A stretch of DNA of 64,000 nt from Todiramphus chloris collaris (lineage: Eukaryota > Chordata > Aves > Coraciiformes > Alcedinidae). Positions 36,816 through 50,070 of this stretch are shown here, piece by piece (the stretch's first letter is position 1; every line of letters starts with the position of its first letter). The notes below the pieces were generated by a model. The model worked only from the letters and a program-made list of their open reading frames with translations. It was not told where the DNA came from and searched no databases. The stretch spans positions 5,691,864 to 5,755,863 of the forward strand of contig JANVCC010000073.1 of NCBI GenBank assembly GCA_025345505.1. Reading direction: 5' to 3'. A program made the translations under genes and the position numbers.

Positions 36816-37189
36816 TACCAGCCTCACAACAGCACTAGGAAACTATTTATAGTGAAGCTCCAAAACCTGCCATTATCTTGCTGTTTGTGTAAACAGCCAA
36901 GGACAGTCGTCTATCCTTCCCTGTCTCAAATGAAAAACAGTGCCATCAGAAAAGAAAAGGAATATTTAAGAGAAAAAGGAATAAATATTGTGCCGCATCT
37001 AAACCAAGGAGTACGACAGCTAAAACCTAAGCCTTTTGTAATTGGATTATGGCTCTTTCAACAATCAATCACAATAATCATCCTTACAAAATAAAATTCA
37101 AGCAACTACTCATGTATGCAGAAGTTGGCTTTACCTCCAAACAGAAGGAATAAAGATAGAAACCTTGTTATCTTTCATTAAAAAGTTAC

Positions 37190-37329
37190 CTCTGCAATTC
37201 TGCCAACCTCAGAACATCTGTGCTCCATACATCCTCGGTCGTAACTTGAAGATTTTTAGTACCCAACATTTTGTTCTTGTTCTCCCTCATAACAGTTGGG
37301 CTAAAATCCCAATTGGTTTGTTCAGAGGT
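37190..37329 (-). other. STAG2: Candidate upstream STAG2 exon (5' UTR or N-terminal extension)
   Basis: The donor TTGCAGAG then GTAACT at 37190 is good. A possible acceptor is TGCTGCAG at 37330-37331; an alternative TATTCAG would end the exon at 37337. Between them are 46 codons plus two bases with no stop in one frame, containing an ATG at 37290-37288 (G at -3) and a second inside it. Joining AG to the T that begins the start exon keeps the frame and reads on, without a stop, into the usual STAG2 ATG. The peptide (…NLQVTTEDVWSTDVLRLAEL…) looks protein-like and matches no family I recognise. In human, as I recall, one untranslated exon separates exon 1 from the ATG exon, which would fit this position. 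The acceptor's pyrimidine tract is only moderate. Confidence 0.45.
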
Positions 37330-38403
37330 CTGCAGCACTGAATACTAATTTTGTATGAAACAGCAGTGGTGATATGCATGGCTTTCCCCCACACAATTTA
37401 GAGAACTGAATATATCCACAATGCAGAATGCTAATAATCCATTAACGAATTCAATACCAGATTAAAACAAGAACAGACAGATATAGATATATACACACAC
37501 ATATATATTATCATCACTACGTCTATATAAAAATCATCCTGAAACAGAGCTCTCTTAAATGAATTTTGTGGGAGAGATGACTGGTGTGAAGCCTCATGTA
37601 TGGAGACCTAGGGTTAGCTATTGACACTCATTAAACTTACAGAGGAAACCGACGTGGTCACTTGCACGCGTCCTAAGAACACTACAAACACATTGGCATT
37701 ATTCAAATCAATAACTTCTTTCAGCTCTGCAATTGCTTACTTGTGGCAGGTAACAAACTGTGCCAGCTGGGAGAGCTTTAGCAGAAAGCTAGTATGAAGA
37801 AAAAGTATCAAAAGCAGATTTTTTTTCGAGACCAAACTAATCTTACTAAGTAAACTGACAAATACTGAGAAACTGTTGATGTGTGTAAAATACTCTACAG
37901 GAAAGGTTAGGGAGATATGTGTCTTTGAAATTATCTTCCTTCCTAAGTCTCTCAAATGCCATGCATTAGGCACCATGGGGATACAAGAGCATCCATTCCA
38001 AACAGATCTGCAATATGAAACGTACAGCTTGTTAAATCACCAAAATTAAACCTCAGGTATCTTCATTTAATGGGGGGGGAACCACAAAAAAACCCCATCA
38101 CACAAACTCTAAATTTGTTTATTTACATGATGAAGTTACTCAACAAAGGCAGTAGTTCCTTTCTCCTTCAAAAGGCAGTTATACCCTACAACTAAATTTA
38201 TGTTTTGTTGAAAGTTTACTGGCTGCATTATGCAAGTATCACACTTTGCAGCGTTTTACTTGAGCAATGTTCAATACACAGAAAATAGTTTTTTTAACTA
38301 CAACTATCACACTTATTAGCTCAGGAACACAGCAGAAGCTGTTGAGATAAGGCAGTTTCTTTCATCCTCTTTTTCCTGTATTTTCTTTTTAAATGAAGGA
38401 AGG

Positions 38404-38435
38404 AAAAAAAAAAAAGGGGGGGGGGGGGGGGGGGG
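38404..38435 (+). repeat. A12 followed by G20
   Basis: Twelve A then twenty G with no interruption, the longest G run in the window. Similar A-then-G pairs occur at 26158-26177 and 43188-43210. Confidence 0.9.
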
Positions 38436-40645
38436 AATCAGCAGTAGTGCCAGATGTCTCTTAAACAAGCTACATGTGCTATGATTCCTCCCCCTTCCCC
38501 CACTCCAAGAGAGGCATTCTGGAACAGGGTGCACCCTACAGCATCAGTTACCTGAATTCAGAACTGCCCCATACTCTTGGAATCGCATGAAACTAGCAGA
38601 TTTCTAGGACACCAAGGTACCAATCATCTACTAATACCTCCAGCAGATGAGGAGATTCCTACTCTTGGCACAGGTTCCTCTTCCTCTGTTCAGTATCAAA
38701 CACATACCTCCCATCTCTCCATACTTCAATCAGAAATGGGTAACTCTGCAGTTGAGAACACAAACTGTTCAGCGTACAGGGCTTTCTCAGACCTGCTCTA
38801 CTTTCCCTGATGTAAGTCAGTAAGTAGTAATTCCAACTATTTTAAACACTTGGACAGAAGAAGAGAGGTTTTTAAAAACAGGCAATACCTCTTCCAGATT
38901 GCTTTGATCTTCCTACTCCATATTACACTGCAGTGATGCAGTGCTGAAATACATCAATATACTTTTTCTATACTTAATCACAAACAAATTTTTGAAATAA
39001 AACATTACATCTAGTTGAATTTCTTCCATTAAGTTATTCAGCCATCCTACCTACATATTCAAGCAGTGTTTCTTTGACTTAAGTAGTTAAGCCATCAATT
39101 ATGTAATTACTTATTACTCCTGTGTTGAACTCAGCAGACTCTGCTCTTATTTATGGCTAACAGATTTTGTCCTCACATTATTTTTACCAATAGCTTGTGA
39201 TTACAATGCAGGATTCTACCATGAAATCTTGACACCTAATGCCAAAACCAGTTTTTCACCAATGATTCTGGAAAATCATTTACTACTTAGAGCAAGTTTC
39301 ACAGCTACCAGAACCAAGGTCTACTAAAGAAATATAAAATATAGATTTAAATATGCAATTACATATATTTTGTTATCACAGGGCTGGCTAATCATTATGG
39401 GAAATAGGAGCAGACTAAAAATTAAGTAAGTGAATTAGGATTCATGCACATGCAAAATACCTTTATACAAAAAACCAACCTCTTAAACTTAAGTATCATC
39501 AAGTAGCAATTTTTTTCAAGTTATGATTTTAACGTCCCAGGCACTGATTTCATAAGAACAGTGGATCAGAAATAAACTATTTTATAGTAATCTCTTACTA
39601 ATGCAAACAGGTAACTTTGTGTTTTGCTTACTTGAGAAGACAATGAATGCTTAGAATTGCTCTTCGAGCACAGTCAGTACAGGATTCTCATGCTGTTGTA
39701 TGGCTAATCAGGATTACAAGTAGAATATCTAGTTTCAAATCGGTCTGCAACCAGTTCTTCCTAAAATTTAAATTAATTTGTTGTACAGTCATGTCACTGG
39801 AAGTTAACATCACCTGACAAAACAGCTACACGTGTTTAGTTACGATAACACAATGCTTTGACAAAAGTTCATTTACCAGCTTCCTTTACTTTGGGTTTGC
39901 CTATATACAACTAAGTGGAATCAGTCTTAATGTTTCAGAGCAAGGTTTGATTCCTCACCTAACCTATATGAAAAAACTCTGTCATGAACTGTACAAAGGT
40001 TGCAAAACAGGTTACTAATAAATCAATTGCTCTGAAAAAGCAACTATAATAATCCTACTGAAACATACTTCTATCAGTCTTGGAAGACTCAAATATAAAT
40101 AATCAAAGGGGTTGCATCTTTTCAAGAATTTCTTTCTTCCCCCTGTTTTAGCATCACTGATTGCTTCTTTCTTGTGGACATCATACTAAGAAGTGTTTAT
40201 ATATTATGCAAACATTTTATTTGGACTACGTTTCCTAACCCCCTCCACAACAAGCATGCTAGGGGCCATTAATATGTAAGCCTGATCCTGTGCAATTTCA
40301 TCAATACAAAAGGTGACAAATATTCCATTCAGAGGATGTTTTCTTGGCACCAGACTTCCTTGGTCTTGAAACAATGAAAACCAAATTTTAGCAGAAGTTA
40401 GGGAAAGAGGTAATAACATTCAATCTAATTGTTAGACAAGAACATTTTTATCCGAGTGTAAATTAGGTCTGGCAGTTGTTCAGCTTGACCTCCACTTACT
40501 ATAATCTTGCCCAAGGGTATGAAAATCCTAGATCATTAAATAGTCTTGCAAGCAACCTAAAATGAACCTGCAATCAAAGCCACGGTTTTCAACTGCTGTT
40601 AAGAGATGAAGAGATAATAGTGATAATAGATAACACCATGTCAAG

Positions 40646-40711
40646 CTGGGCTTTTTGGTTGGTTGCTTTTGGTTGGGGTTTTGTGTTTGGCTTTTTTTGG
40701 TTTTTTTTAAA
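40646..40711 (+). repeat. G/T-rich tract
   Basis: Alternating GG/GGGG and T-runs (for example TTGGTTGGTTGC, GGTTGGGGTTTTG). It is the mirror-strand version of the A/C-rich tracts found in the introns nearer the 3' side. Confidence 0.75.
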
Positions 40712-40837
40712 GAAACAACTATCTCTACCCTGAGCATATTAATTTTAATTTCAGAGTCTTTTTGAGATTCAGAGAAAGTAACTACCCTTTAAATACAGAG
40801 GTAAAAGGGGGGGAATACACCTTTGTATTGTTTCTGT

Positions 40838-40863
40838 GTATATATATATACACACACACACAC
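40838..40863. repeat. TA/CA microsatellite
   Basis: GTGTATATATATATA followed by a CA repeat; a simple-sequence repeat. Confidence 0.8.
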
Positions 40864-43800
40864 TTCCATTGAAAGTTTTTCTGAGAAAGGTTGGGTTAAT
40901 ATAAAGCTGCCCACTTCTTTCAGTGGTGAGAAACATTTTTAAATGCCATCTTTCCTACAATTCTCTAGGCAGTCAACAGACAGTTTAGGAAGTGCTACCA
41001 ATTCATTACTGTGAAACAGATGCCTGCCAAAAAAATTAATTACAGAACATAAATTTTATTACTATGTGAATTAACTTTAAACTTTATATGCTAAGCATAA
41101 AACCTACTCTAGAACTGCAGAATCTGGTATAAGACACAGCCCACTAAGAAAACAAGGCAGAAGGAAGGTACGTAAGCACTTCTTGCAGCTGATACACTTG
41201 CTAGGCCACAAACGAGTAAAATTCCTCTTCTGCGAGTCCTAGCTACAGGGAAGGAACAGTAAACCATCAGAGAAGGAGCCAGACAGCAGCACAGAACCTT
41301 TCAAAGATCAGAGAAGACTGATGATGGACCACAGAACAAGCAGCAATTAGCTACTTGCACACTTAACTAGTGAGAGGTCTAAGAACACAGCTAGAGCGTT
41401 TGAAGGACTACAGCACAGGAATGGCAAAGCCACAGCTGTTTCAACCGCAAAATAAAATGATAAAATGGAAACACCATCTGAGAAATTAAAAAAGCTTTAC
41501 AGGAACCAGAGAGATCACTCAGTTTACAGAGCTCTGCACAGGTCTTCCAGGGAATTAACTCAAATTAAGACCCATGTGTATTAATAAAAATAAGGAAGCA
41601 TAGTAAGTGTTAAAAATGAAGGTTATTAAGTCTTGGCATTGAATTTACAGTAAATGCATACTACCAGTGACAACTTTTAAGAAGCTTTTTCACCCTGTAA
41701 GTAGCGATATAGAAAAAAAATAAAGTAACCCAAACTTGTTGTTCCCACAGCTTTCTCACAAATACATGCATAGAACTCTTCAATACCTATGTCACAGTTA
41801 AGGAAACAATTCTGGTATTTTATGCTGACTACAAAAAAGCCAAGCCACAAAGGATACCTTACCAATTCTAGGCCTAACAGAACGTCAGTGGGTTTCTCTG
41901 TAGCGTATACAAATATTAATCTCTTTTTCCTAAGCAAAATAATTGTATGCCCTTCTCTATCAGACCATATAATGATGTTATTAACTGTACGGTGATTACA
42001 GACTATAAGTTACACTCCACAGCAAGGAAGGTTTTACCATTCTTTACATTTCAATATTTCTGTCTTAGATTCTGTGTTATGGCACAAGTATACACAATGT
42101 AGAACTACAATCACAGTTAGTTCCTCAAACCCCACCAGGACAGCACATTAAGGAGAAAATTATAGTTGTTTTTACTCTTGATAGGTGAAAAATTGTATAG
42201 TATAAATTGAGAATTGTAATACCTACATATCTTCACCTGACTTGCCCAAGAACCAATCTGCTTCAGTTTAAACAGAAGGGAAAAGCCCATTTTTCAGAAA
42301 AGAAGACAACTGTCCGGCATTATTTCCAGAAGCAGATTACCAAGATGTTTTCACCTCCTACAATAATCCTGAAGAAAGTGAAGTACTCATCAAGCAATTC
42401 ACTTTACATAGGAGGTGACTCCTTAGAGAAACACAAGAGATTTCTTGAGCTGGAAACTGCTGTTTAAGTATTTCCCAGACTGCAATATTTACAACCCTCA
42501 AGCACTAGCATAAAATGATGCCATTAAATGGATCCCCTTTACCAAAGCAATATTCTTGTTCAAAATGGAAGTTAGTATTTGTCAAGGGAGAGAAGACAAA
42601 GAAGTGCCCCGGCTGCCTGTTTAAACCAAATCTCTCGCCAATTAACACATCACAGTTCCTGCACTGTAATGAATCCCTATCCTGCAACAAAAGAGTCAAA
42701 TTTAAGTTTGGATAGGTACCATTCCCAAAATTTACGCTATAATAACAAAATAAATATTTGTTATTTATACATAAGTCAATCTCATTTTATATAAGCAGCA
42801 ATGGTTTAAAACACGCCCATCTCCTGCACAGCAGTATAATGTAGATGAAGTATGACAATATGGGTGCATGCTAGAAGGAACAAACAAATAGTTAAAGAAA
42901 TAGATATATTTTAACCATTGGGGTTGAACTACCATTTGATGTTCTCTGGTATCTCACCGCCTCTCATGTGCAATATGAGATGCTATGTGTGTTAATAGTC
43001 CTTATCTAGGCAACATGAAGGCAAAACCCCGGAATTCTGGATGTAACTTTTCAATGCTCCAGAGCACATAAGACTAAATGGGGAAGAAACAATCTAAAGC
43101 CCCTAACTTAAAACATCTTTTAAGAGACTGACTGGTCACTAGGGAAGGGGGGTGGGTGGGGAAGGAAGGAGCTTTTATCTTTCCTAGAAAAAAAAAAAAG
43201 GGGGGGGGGGAGTTTAAAAAATTAAGTTTTCTACAAAAATCTAGCAACATTTCTGTTAGCAAGACTAACAACTAGACAGAACTTATACTGGACTTATGAG
43301 TACAAGAGAAAACAAAACCTACAGCACACGGAAGAAGCCAACAAAAACTTAACACACTAGGAAAGATCCTGAGTAATGAGCGGGACAGAAATCACAAGTG
43401 AGAAGAGAAATGATATGTAGTGACCATGTTTAAGTATTCAGCACTAATGGCTGATAATCATATTCTGTACGCAGCGGGATCAGAGGTGTGATGCTGCAAA
43501 TGCAATAAATCCCCAAGGAAACAATATGTCCTCAAGATGTTCCCTAGAAACTGCTTAGGGTTGATTAAAGCAGCATCAATAACCCGTATCTAGCTATGCA
43601 CAGGCAGGTAACAATCATCCCACACTGCCAGTGAGAAAGGAAAAAAGTGGAAGACCACATGACTTGTGTTAACCTTAGCAATTAAAAAGCCAACAAAAAA
43701 TACTGCAATATTCTAGTCCCCACAATTACATGAAAGGTGGGATGCATGTGCACTCATGTCATGAGTGAAGAGAATTTGTAATTCAAAACATTTAAGGCAC

Positions 43801-45949
43801 AATTATCAAATCCTTTCCTCTTCCACAGGAAATACTGGTAAGGAAGTATTTTTAATACAGACATAAAAACACTCATGAAGACCAGCATTATATGAAAGGC
43901 TGAAAATATTGTGATAATTTCCAGCCAAACCTTTCACAAAGTTTTACACTTTTTTTTTTTTTTAATTACATTGGATACAGGTTACTGGTTTTCCAATAAA
44001 ACTTGAAAACAGAAAGAATAATGAACACTCAAAGCCCAAAGCAAACTACAAAGCTGGGGGCGGGGGGAGAACTAGGACTCATCTTCCTGGACTTCCCCCA
44101 GCCAAGTTATAATGGACAACATTTCAGGCATGTCTGGTCCATTGCTGCCTGTACTTTATTATGTGGGGAGAAAGAAAAAGGACAATGCATCATAACAGAT
44201 GAGATCTAGTTCTCAAAACCTTCTGCGGTATTAACAGACAGCATGTTGCATCCCTAACAATCAACCTATCCACGCCTGTAACACAGGGCAGCCTTCCTAC
44301 AGTCTTTTACAAACCCCCTCCTGCTCAGACAGAAACCACAGGCTACAGATTTTCACAAAAAGTGTTAAGTCTCACTTTAACCTGTGGCAATTGCTTGGAA
44401 CTTCTGAAAGGCTTCCACAGTTCTTCTCTAACGAACTAAAAATCCTACAAGCACATGGAGTATAGGCAGTCAAAGTACAAGTCTACAGAGTACCCCATCA
44501 GCTGACTTATCAATGGTTAGTAAGAAAAGCTCTGTCATGGTTCTAATGCTACAAAACAAATTATGTTGAGTGAAATCCATTTGCAGAGTGTGTGTATGTT
44601 AAAAAAAAAAAAAGTAGCCTACCAGAAATATTTACAAATATGTAACCAATACTTATTAAAAAAAAACCCCAAACCTTTTAACTAGACCAAACTTACTGCT
44701 TAACACTGACTATTACCCTAACAGTTACTCTTCAGCCAAGTCAAGTTTTACATTTTTCTCTGAAAAAGCCATGGTGTTCTCAAGCAAAGCTGTAAGACAA
44801 GTAAAACGATTATTTTTTTTTTTTTACAATTCAAGCTGCTAAGTGGCTAAGAATACTGTGGAATTCAAAACTTTTTTCTACAGGCCACCTACCTGAATCT
44901 AACATGCTTTAGTAATCCATCCCCCTGTGACTGGGCACTAGTATAGTTTCCAGAACAATTCCAGAGCAAATGCTACTGCCAATAAATTAGAAGACTTCTT
45001 AGAGGGATACAAGTTTTAAAATAACCTTTAAACTAGGTATATTGTATAAAAGAAATGCACTAGTTCAGGAGCTACAAGACTCATCTAACTTAATGCTAAC
45101 AAACCACTTCCCTCAAGAACTCAGCAACGCACCTGCTCACCAATTTACCTGTGACCTTCAACAGTCACTTCTACTTCTCTAAGCGCAGTTTATGTAGCAC
45201 ACAGTATTGCACATCCAAGTTAGATTAGAGCAAGTATACATTAAAAAGAGGATTATGCTACAAAATCTTAGAGACAGTTATTCAAGAATACAATACTGTA
45301 CTTCTCACTCCAAAGTAATTAATCATTTCAATTACAGTTGATTGGTCCAATATGGAAACCTTTCCTGAGAGAGGTAAAAAAATGCTTTGCTTTTGTCCTC
45401 TCCATCAGTACACACAAGAGCAAATCAGAATTTTAGTCCAAGAACTGCATAATGAACTGGAATTTATGACTAAGTTGATTTTGGGCCTTCACATTTCTGT
45501 GGGTAGGGAAATCCACTGAAGCCTAACAACATATTCCAAATTAAGAAACAAAAGTAAATGAGAAAAAATTAAAATTAAGAACAGAAAATATAAAATTAAA
45601 ACAAAAACAATGAAATCCTCCCCAAAAAAAAGAATTAATAAAAGGAAAGCTTTTGCAAAACTAAATAATGACAGAAAAATTGGGAAAACATTTTATTTGT
45701 CCCTTTCCATTTGTTTGCCCCAAGTAATACTAAGTGACCTAATCTAGTTCCATACATACAAGCAGTCCCTAAAAACCAGCGTGCCCCCTAGTCCTCCCTA
45801 GGCTCTCTTCTGTTCAGCAGGCTTGTTCACAAGGTCCCGATGGAGTTTCCTGTGCCTTGTCAGCGGTAGCTGTTAATGTGGACCCATTAGCCTACATCTC
45901 CATTACTGACAACTCCCCTGTTTCTCCTTGCTATGCTGAGGCCACTTAC

Positions 45950-45953
45950 CTCA
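45950..45953 (-). other. Adjacent acceptor and donor consensus, four bases apart
   Basis: The minus strand reads TTAATTCTTCCAG, then TGAG, then GTAAGTGG. Both halves are good splice signals. Such a pair inside a long first intron could be a microexon or a recursive-splicing step, but chance is also possible. Confidence 0.25.
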
Positions 45954-48900
45954 CTGGAAGAATTAAGCAAACATCAATGTAAGGAAAAGATTTATTTTCT
46001 TTTTAATGCAATTAAATAGGGCAGCACTACCATGTCTTTCAGAGAATTCCAAAAGACAGAGGAGTTAACAGTGTCAAAAGACAGATGCTATTCATAAATC
46101 TAAATACGTGGGGGCAGGAATGAGGGAGAAGGAGGAAACAAATTAAAATGGCATGAATACAAATTTACTTTAGGCAGGTAACTGCTACCAAATTAGAAGA
46201 TTTATTTCAGCCATTATGAAATGGACAGTAATTAACCTACGAAATAATTTACTATTTATTAAGCAAAATCATTAGTACTGACTTTTCTGCAGTACCGTGT
46301 ACCTTTATTTTAATTAGACTCTCAATGAAGAGGTTTCATATTTTAGTACTAATTCACAGTTATTAGAAACTTCACCAGTAATTACACTTAGAAATTTCAT
46401 TTTGTATCCAGTAAAGCAACACAGGTAGATAATGCACACCAACAGGTACATCCACCTATACTGTCATCATACCCAGTCCTCAAGGAGCAGCGCTTGGGAG
46501 AAGAATAATCCAGTTTATTCTAAGTACGTCTCTGGCATTTTCAGAATAAATAACCTTTTGGTTCTAAAATGAAGTCACCAGAGGTAGATCTAATTTACAG
46601 AACAGTCAAGAACTGCATTGTGAACTTAAATCACACCATCTTCCAGGTTTCTGCACAAACATCTGCCTTCGTGCCAACAGGATATAGAAGTACACTGAAA
46701 GAGTCCTTTCACAGTGATACCATTGTTAATATTTGGACAAAGCAAAACCAGACCACCAAGTCATGAAAACTTGACATATATTAGACTGAGGCACACAGTT
46801 ACATTTCTGGTAATTCTGCACAAGCACGTAATGCCAGATCTGTCCTGGACATAAGATATGTGATTCATCATGAAACCTGCTTGAGAATTAAAGGCTGATT
46901 TTACAAACTGGCAGACTAAGTTAGCACTTCGCTAACGTAGCTATGGCATGTTTGATTCCCTGACTCTTAAAGAGTGCTGCCAGGCCTTTTTCACAAGGAT
47001 GGGCATCAAAATATTAGTATTTTGTAAATTACAGAAACATTAGCTAACTGAAGTTATACTAAAACCAGTATTACAGACAACAGAAGTCCTTACTTTATCA
47101 AGCACCAGTTGAAAAGAACATCTGGGGGGTGAGCCATGAATGAGGAAAAGGAGACATGAGAAGAAATGGGAAATAAGGCACAGAGCATATTGCCTCAAAC
47201 ATCACTATTACTCTAAAGTTAAAATACAGTGAGAATTTTGAAAGGAAAACCAACCTTAACTTACATAGCAGGACAAAGCATCTCCACAAGTAAAGAAAGA
47301 CACAGTATTGGTCCAGCAAAAACAATGTAGACTATAACAAATGAACACACTGTAGTATATACCCAACAGGAATGCAAAATGCTATTTCCAATCATGTTAC
47401 TGACAACCTTCTACTACGTTTTGCTTGAAGACACTCCTTACTACCTTATGTTTGCATTTCCTCCAAGGCTGATTTGTCATTATACTGTATCATTTAAATA
47501 TTCAAAACAAGTTTTTTCCTTATCATTTCTGACAATTCTGTTTCTTGGTAATTTCTATTTCTCTCAAACTAAACAACTTGTTTTCCTCTCCTTATATCCA
47601 TAGAAAGGCACTCCTTAGAAATGGTTGTCTCCACATTTGAGGATCTAGTAGAAATACTGGTGAAATGTATTTTTCAAGTAACCTTTTTGAAAGGGCAATT
47701 TTTTGTTTTTTTCTTATCATAAAATTATATTAACTGTTCTGCTATGCTATATCACTTCTCAACATGACAACTGCACAAGTTAATATCTTGTATGACACCC
47801 AAAATAGTAGTACTTTTATGGCAACATGCATCTTAGACTGTTTGACATGTCTAACTGATTAATCCCATCATCTATGCGTTTCCTGAATAAACTGCAGAAC
47901 CTTCCTCCATTTTATTTGGAGTATAATCTATTCCTAGATTACTGGCTCTGGAGAACCACATAAATAGAAGTAACAATATGGTAAAATTTTAGCAGGCTGA
48001 GAAAACAGATACCCCACATTTCTAACACTCTAGACCGTTCTACTCTGAGGATACACAAGCCCCAGCGTACAACCTGCAACACACACTCTTCAACTCTAAA
48101 TGTTATTGCTAAGTCTTCTGTGCATAAACTACCAAATCCTAAACACTGGGATATATTTAAAACCATTGTGCTTTACAGCAGTCAAAGGCTGTACACTATT
48201 ATTAATGAAAACTGCAATATAAAATGCATTACACACAGATTATATAAAATCCCATTTTACAATTTAAGCATTTCCACTAGCTCCACTTACTTCCATATTT
48301 CATAACCTTAATTTCTATAAGCCTTCTGCAGCTGTCATTCACCTTTAGAAAAGGAAGCTGTTCAATGGCAACAATTTGGCCAAGTACTAGTAATTTCAAT
48401 ACTTTTTTCCAGTGTTCTTTTCAGTATGAACAGAGAGCATATTTTATACCAATTTGAACAGATTGCATAAACTACATCTATCCTCTTCTTTGCTAAATAA
48501 TGAATCAAACTGCAAACAATGACCACAGTAGTTTAATTATACAATAATATCCACGGGTTAGTAAAAGAATCATACTGCTGTCCCCTTCTCCCTGCATTTA
48601 CCTCTGCCCATATCTCATAGTCAGGGGCACTTGCTCAGATTGTTGAGCAACAATCTATTAATTTATTTTTGAATGAATTAGCTTACCAACAGTTTAGTAA
48701 ATTGAGCTGGCTCAACAAGAGAGTCCTGTAGCTGGTAAAAGAAAACGTCTCTCTGCAAGATCAGTGAGACACTGCAGCAGCCATGATAGATTGTCGAATT
48801 ATGTCAAAGAGAAAAAAGAGATGTAGCCTACCGCAACAGGATGGACAACAACTTATTTAAAAGTTGCCACATACTGACCCAAATCTATCTTCTCTTCTCT

Positions 48901-49945
48901 GGCTATAGCACTATGATACATACTTCGCAGAACACCCAAATGGCAGCACCAAGCATTACTTGGCCAGTTATGAAACATAAAAGCCTGTCCCCAACGTACT
49001 GCTTTTCCAACATTAACAAAAATTCATAACTCATTCTGTTTTGTGGTGTCTGAATAAATGTTCTGACGAGCCAATAGTTAATCACCTTTGCCTAAACCCT
49101 ATATAAAATGGCAATGAAAGCAGCAGAGGTGTGACAGAAATGGAAAGATGTTACATCCCTGCTGAACAAAGACTGCTCATTTTACCAAGTACAGCCAAGA
49201 CTGGTCTCATTTAGGTTCTATAATCCATTGCTATTTCAGTGTTTCTTTAGCATATCAGACATGATTAGAACCTGCCATTACTCCATATTAAGCCGGGACT
49301 AGCTTTATTCAACACAGACCACACTCACCATGGAGTAGTTTAACACTCCAACAGCATGTGACGAGAACTAGTTGTAATTATTTTCCTCACTGATCTCTGT
49401 AGCTTCTAAAAATCATCCTATCACCAAAAACCAAACTTGTATGGTGTTCTCACCTGAGTTGCTTTAACTAACATTTTGTCAGACTATAATCTAATAAAAA
49501 TACAGTTTTATTCAGTTCTACTGTCATAACAATTCTTGGAATAGTGCTAGGCCTGCATAAGGGATACTTACGCATTCTATTAGTTTGTGTACAAGACTTT
49601 TCTTAAAAATCTAGCTATGTTTCGGACACTTACTGAAGGTCACAAGTCCCAAAGACATTTAATTTCTGAAGCTAATGATCAAACAAACAAAAAACATTAA
49701 CTAAAACTCAACGGCAAAGTAATACAGAACAACAAATCTTAAATTGGTGAACTGTCTGGTCAAAGACAAAACGTAACAGGAAGCAAAATATCAGACCTTC
49801 TGGTTTTTTATCTATGGATTCTTAAATTTACAGTCAGCTTTTCATGTGTTTCAAGTCACAGCTCCAACGTGCTTACAAACTAACAAAAATTTCGTTCTCA
49901 ACATTCTGCAAACTATTACCAGAGACTACACATTACTGTCAGATT

Positions 49946-50070
49946 GTTGGGTTTTGGTGTGTGTGTTTTGGGGTTTTTTGCTGTTGTTTCTTTGGGGGTT
50001 TTTTTGGTTGTGAGTTGTTTTGGGGGGGTTTTTGTGGTTTGTTTGTTTTTGTAGGGTTGGGGTTTTTTAA
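49946..50070 (+). repeat. Long G/T-rich tract
   Basis: About 125 bases almost free of A and C on the plus strand, with many GGG-GGGGGGG runs separated by T. It could form G-quadruplexes. Low-complexity open frames through it are artefacts. Confidence 0.8.

Larger units (their letters stand above)
27895..37189 (-). other. Long 5' intron of STAG2, proximal part
   Basis: About 9.3 kb between the start exon and the candidate upstream exon. It is mostly AT-rich and contains A/C tracts (30808-30850, 35546-35590), a 22-bp perfect palindrome (32461-32482), and GC-richer blocks at about 34100-34700 and 36700-36800. No recognised gene. Confidence 0.7.

Noticed and set aside
36684-37094. 136-codon plus-strand open frame
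   Set aside because: No recognisable family, no donor or acceptor context seen on the plus strand, and its second half is compositionally like intron.
44887-44900. Donor-like TTCAG/GTAGGTGG on the minus strand
   Set aside because: No convincing acceptor or open segment upstream; single donor matches are common by chance in 24 kb.
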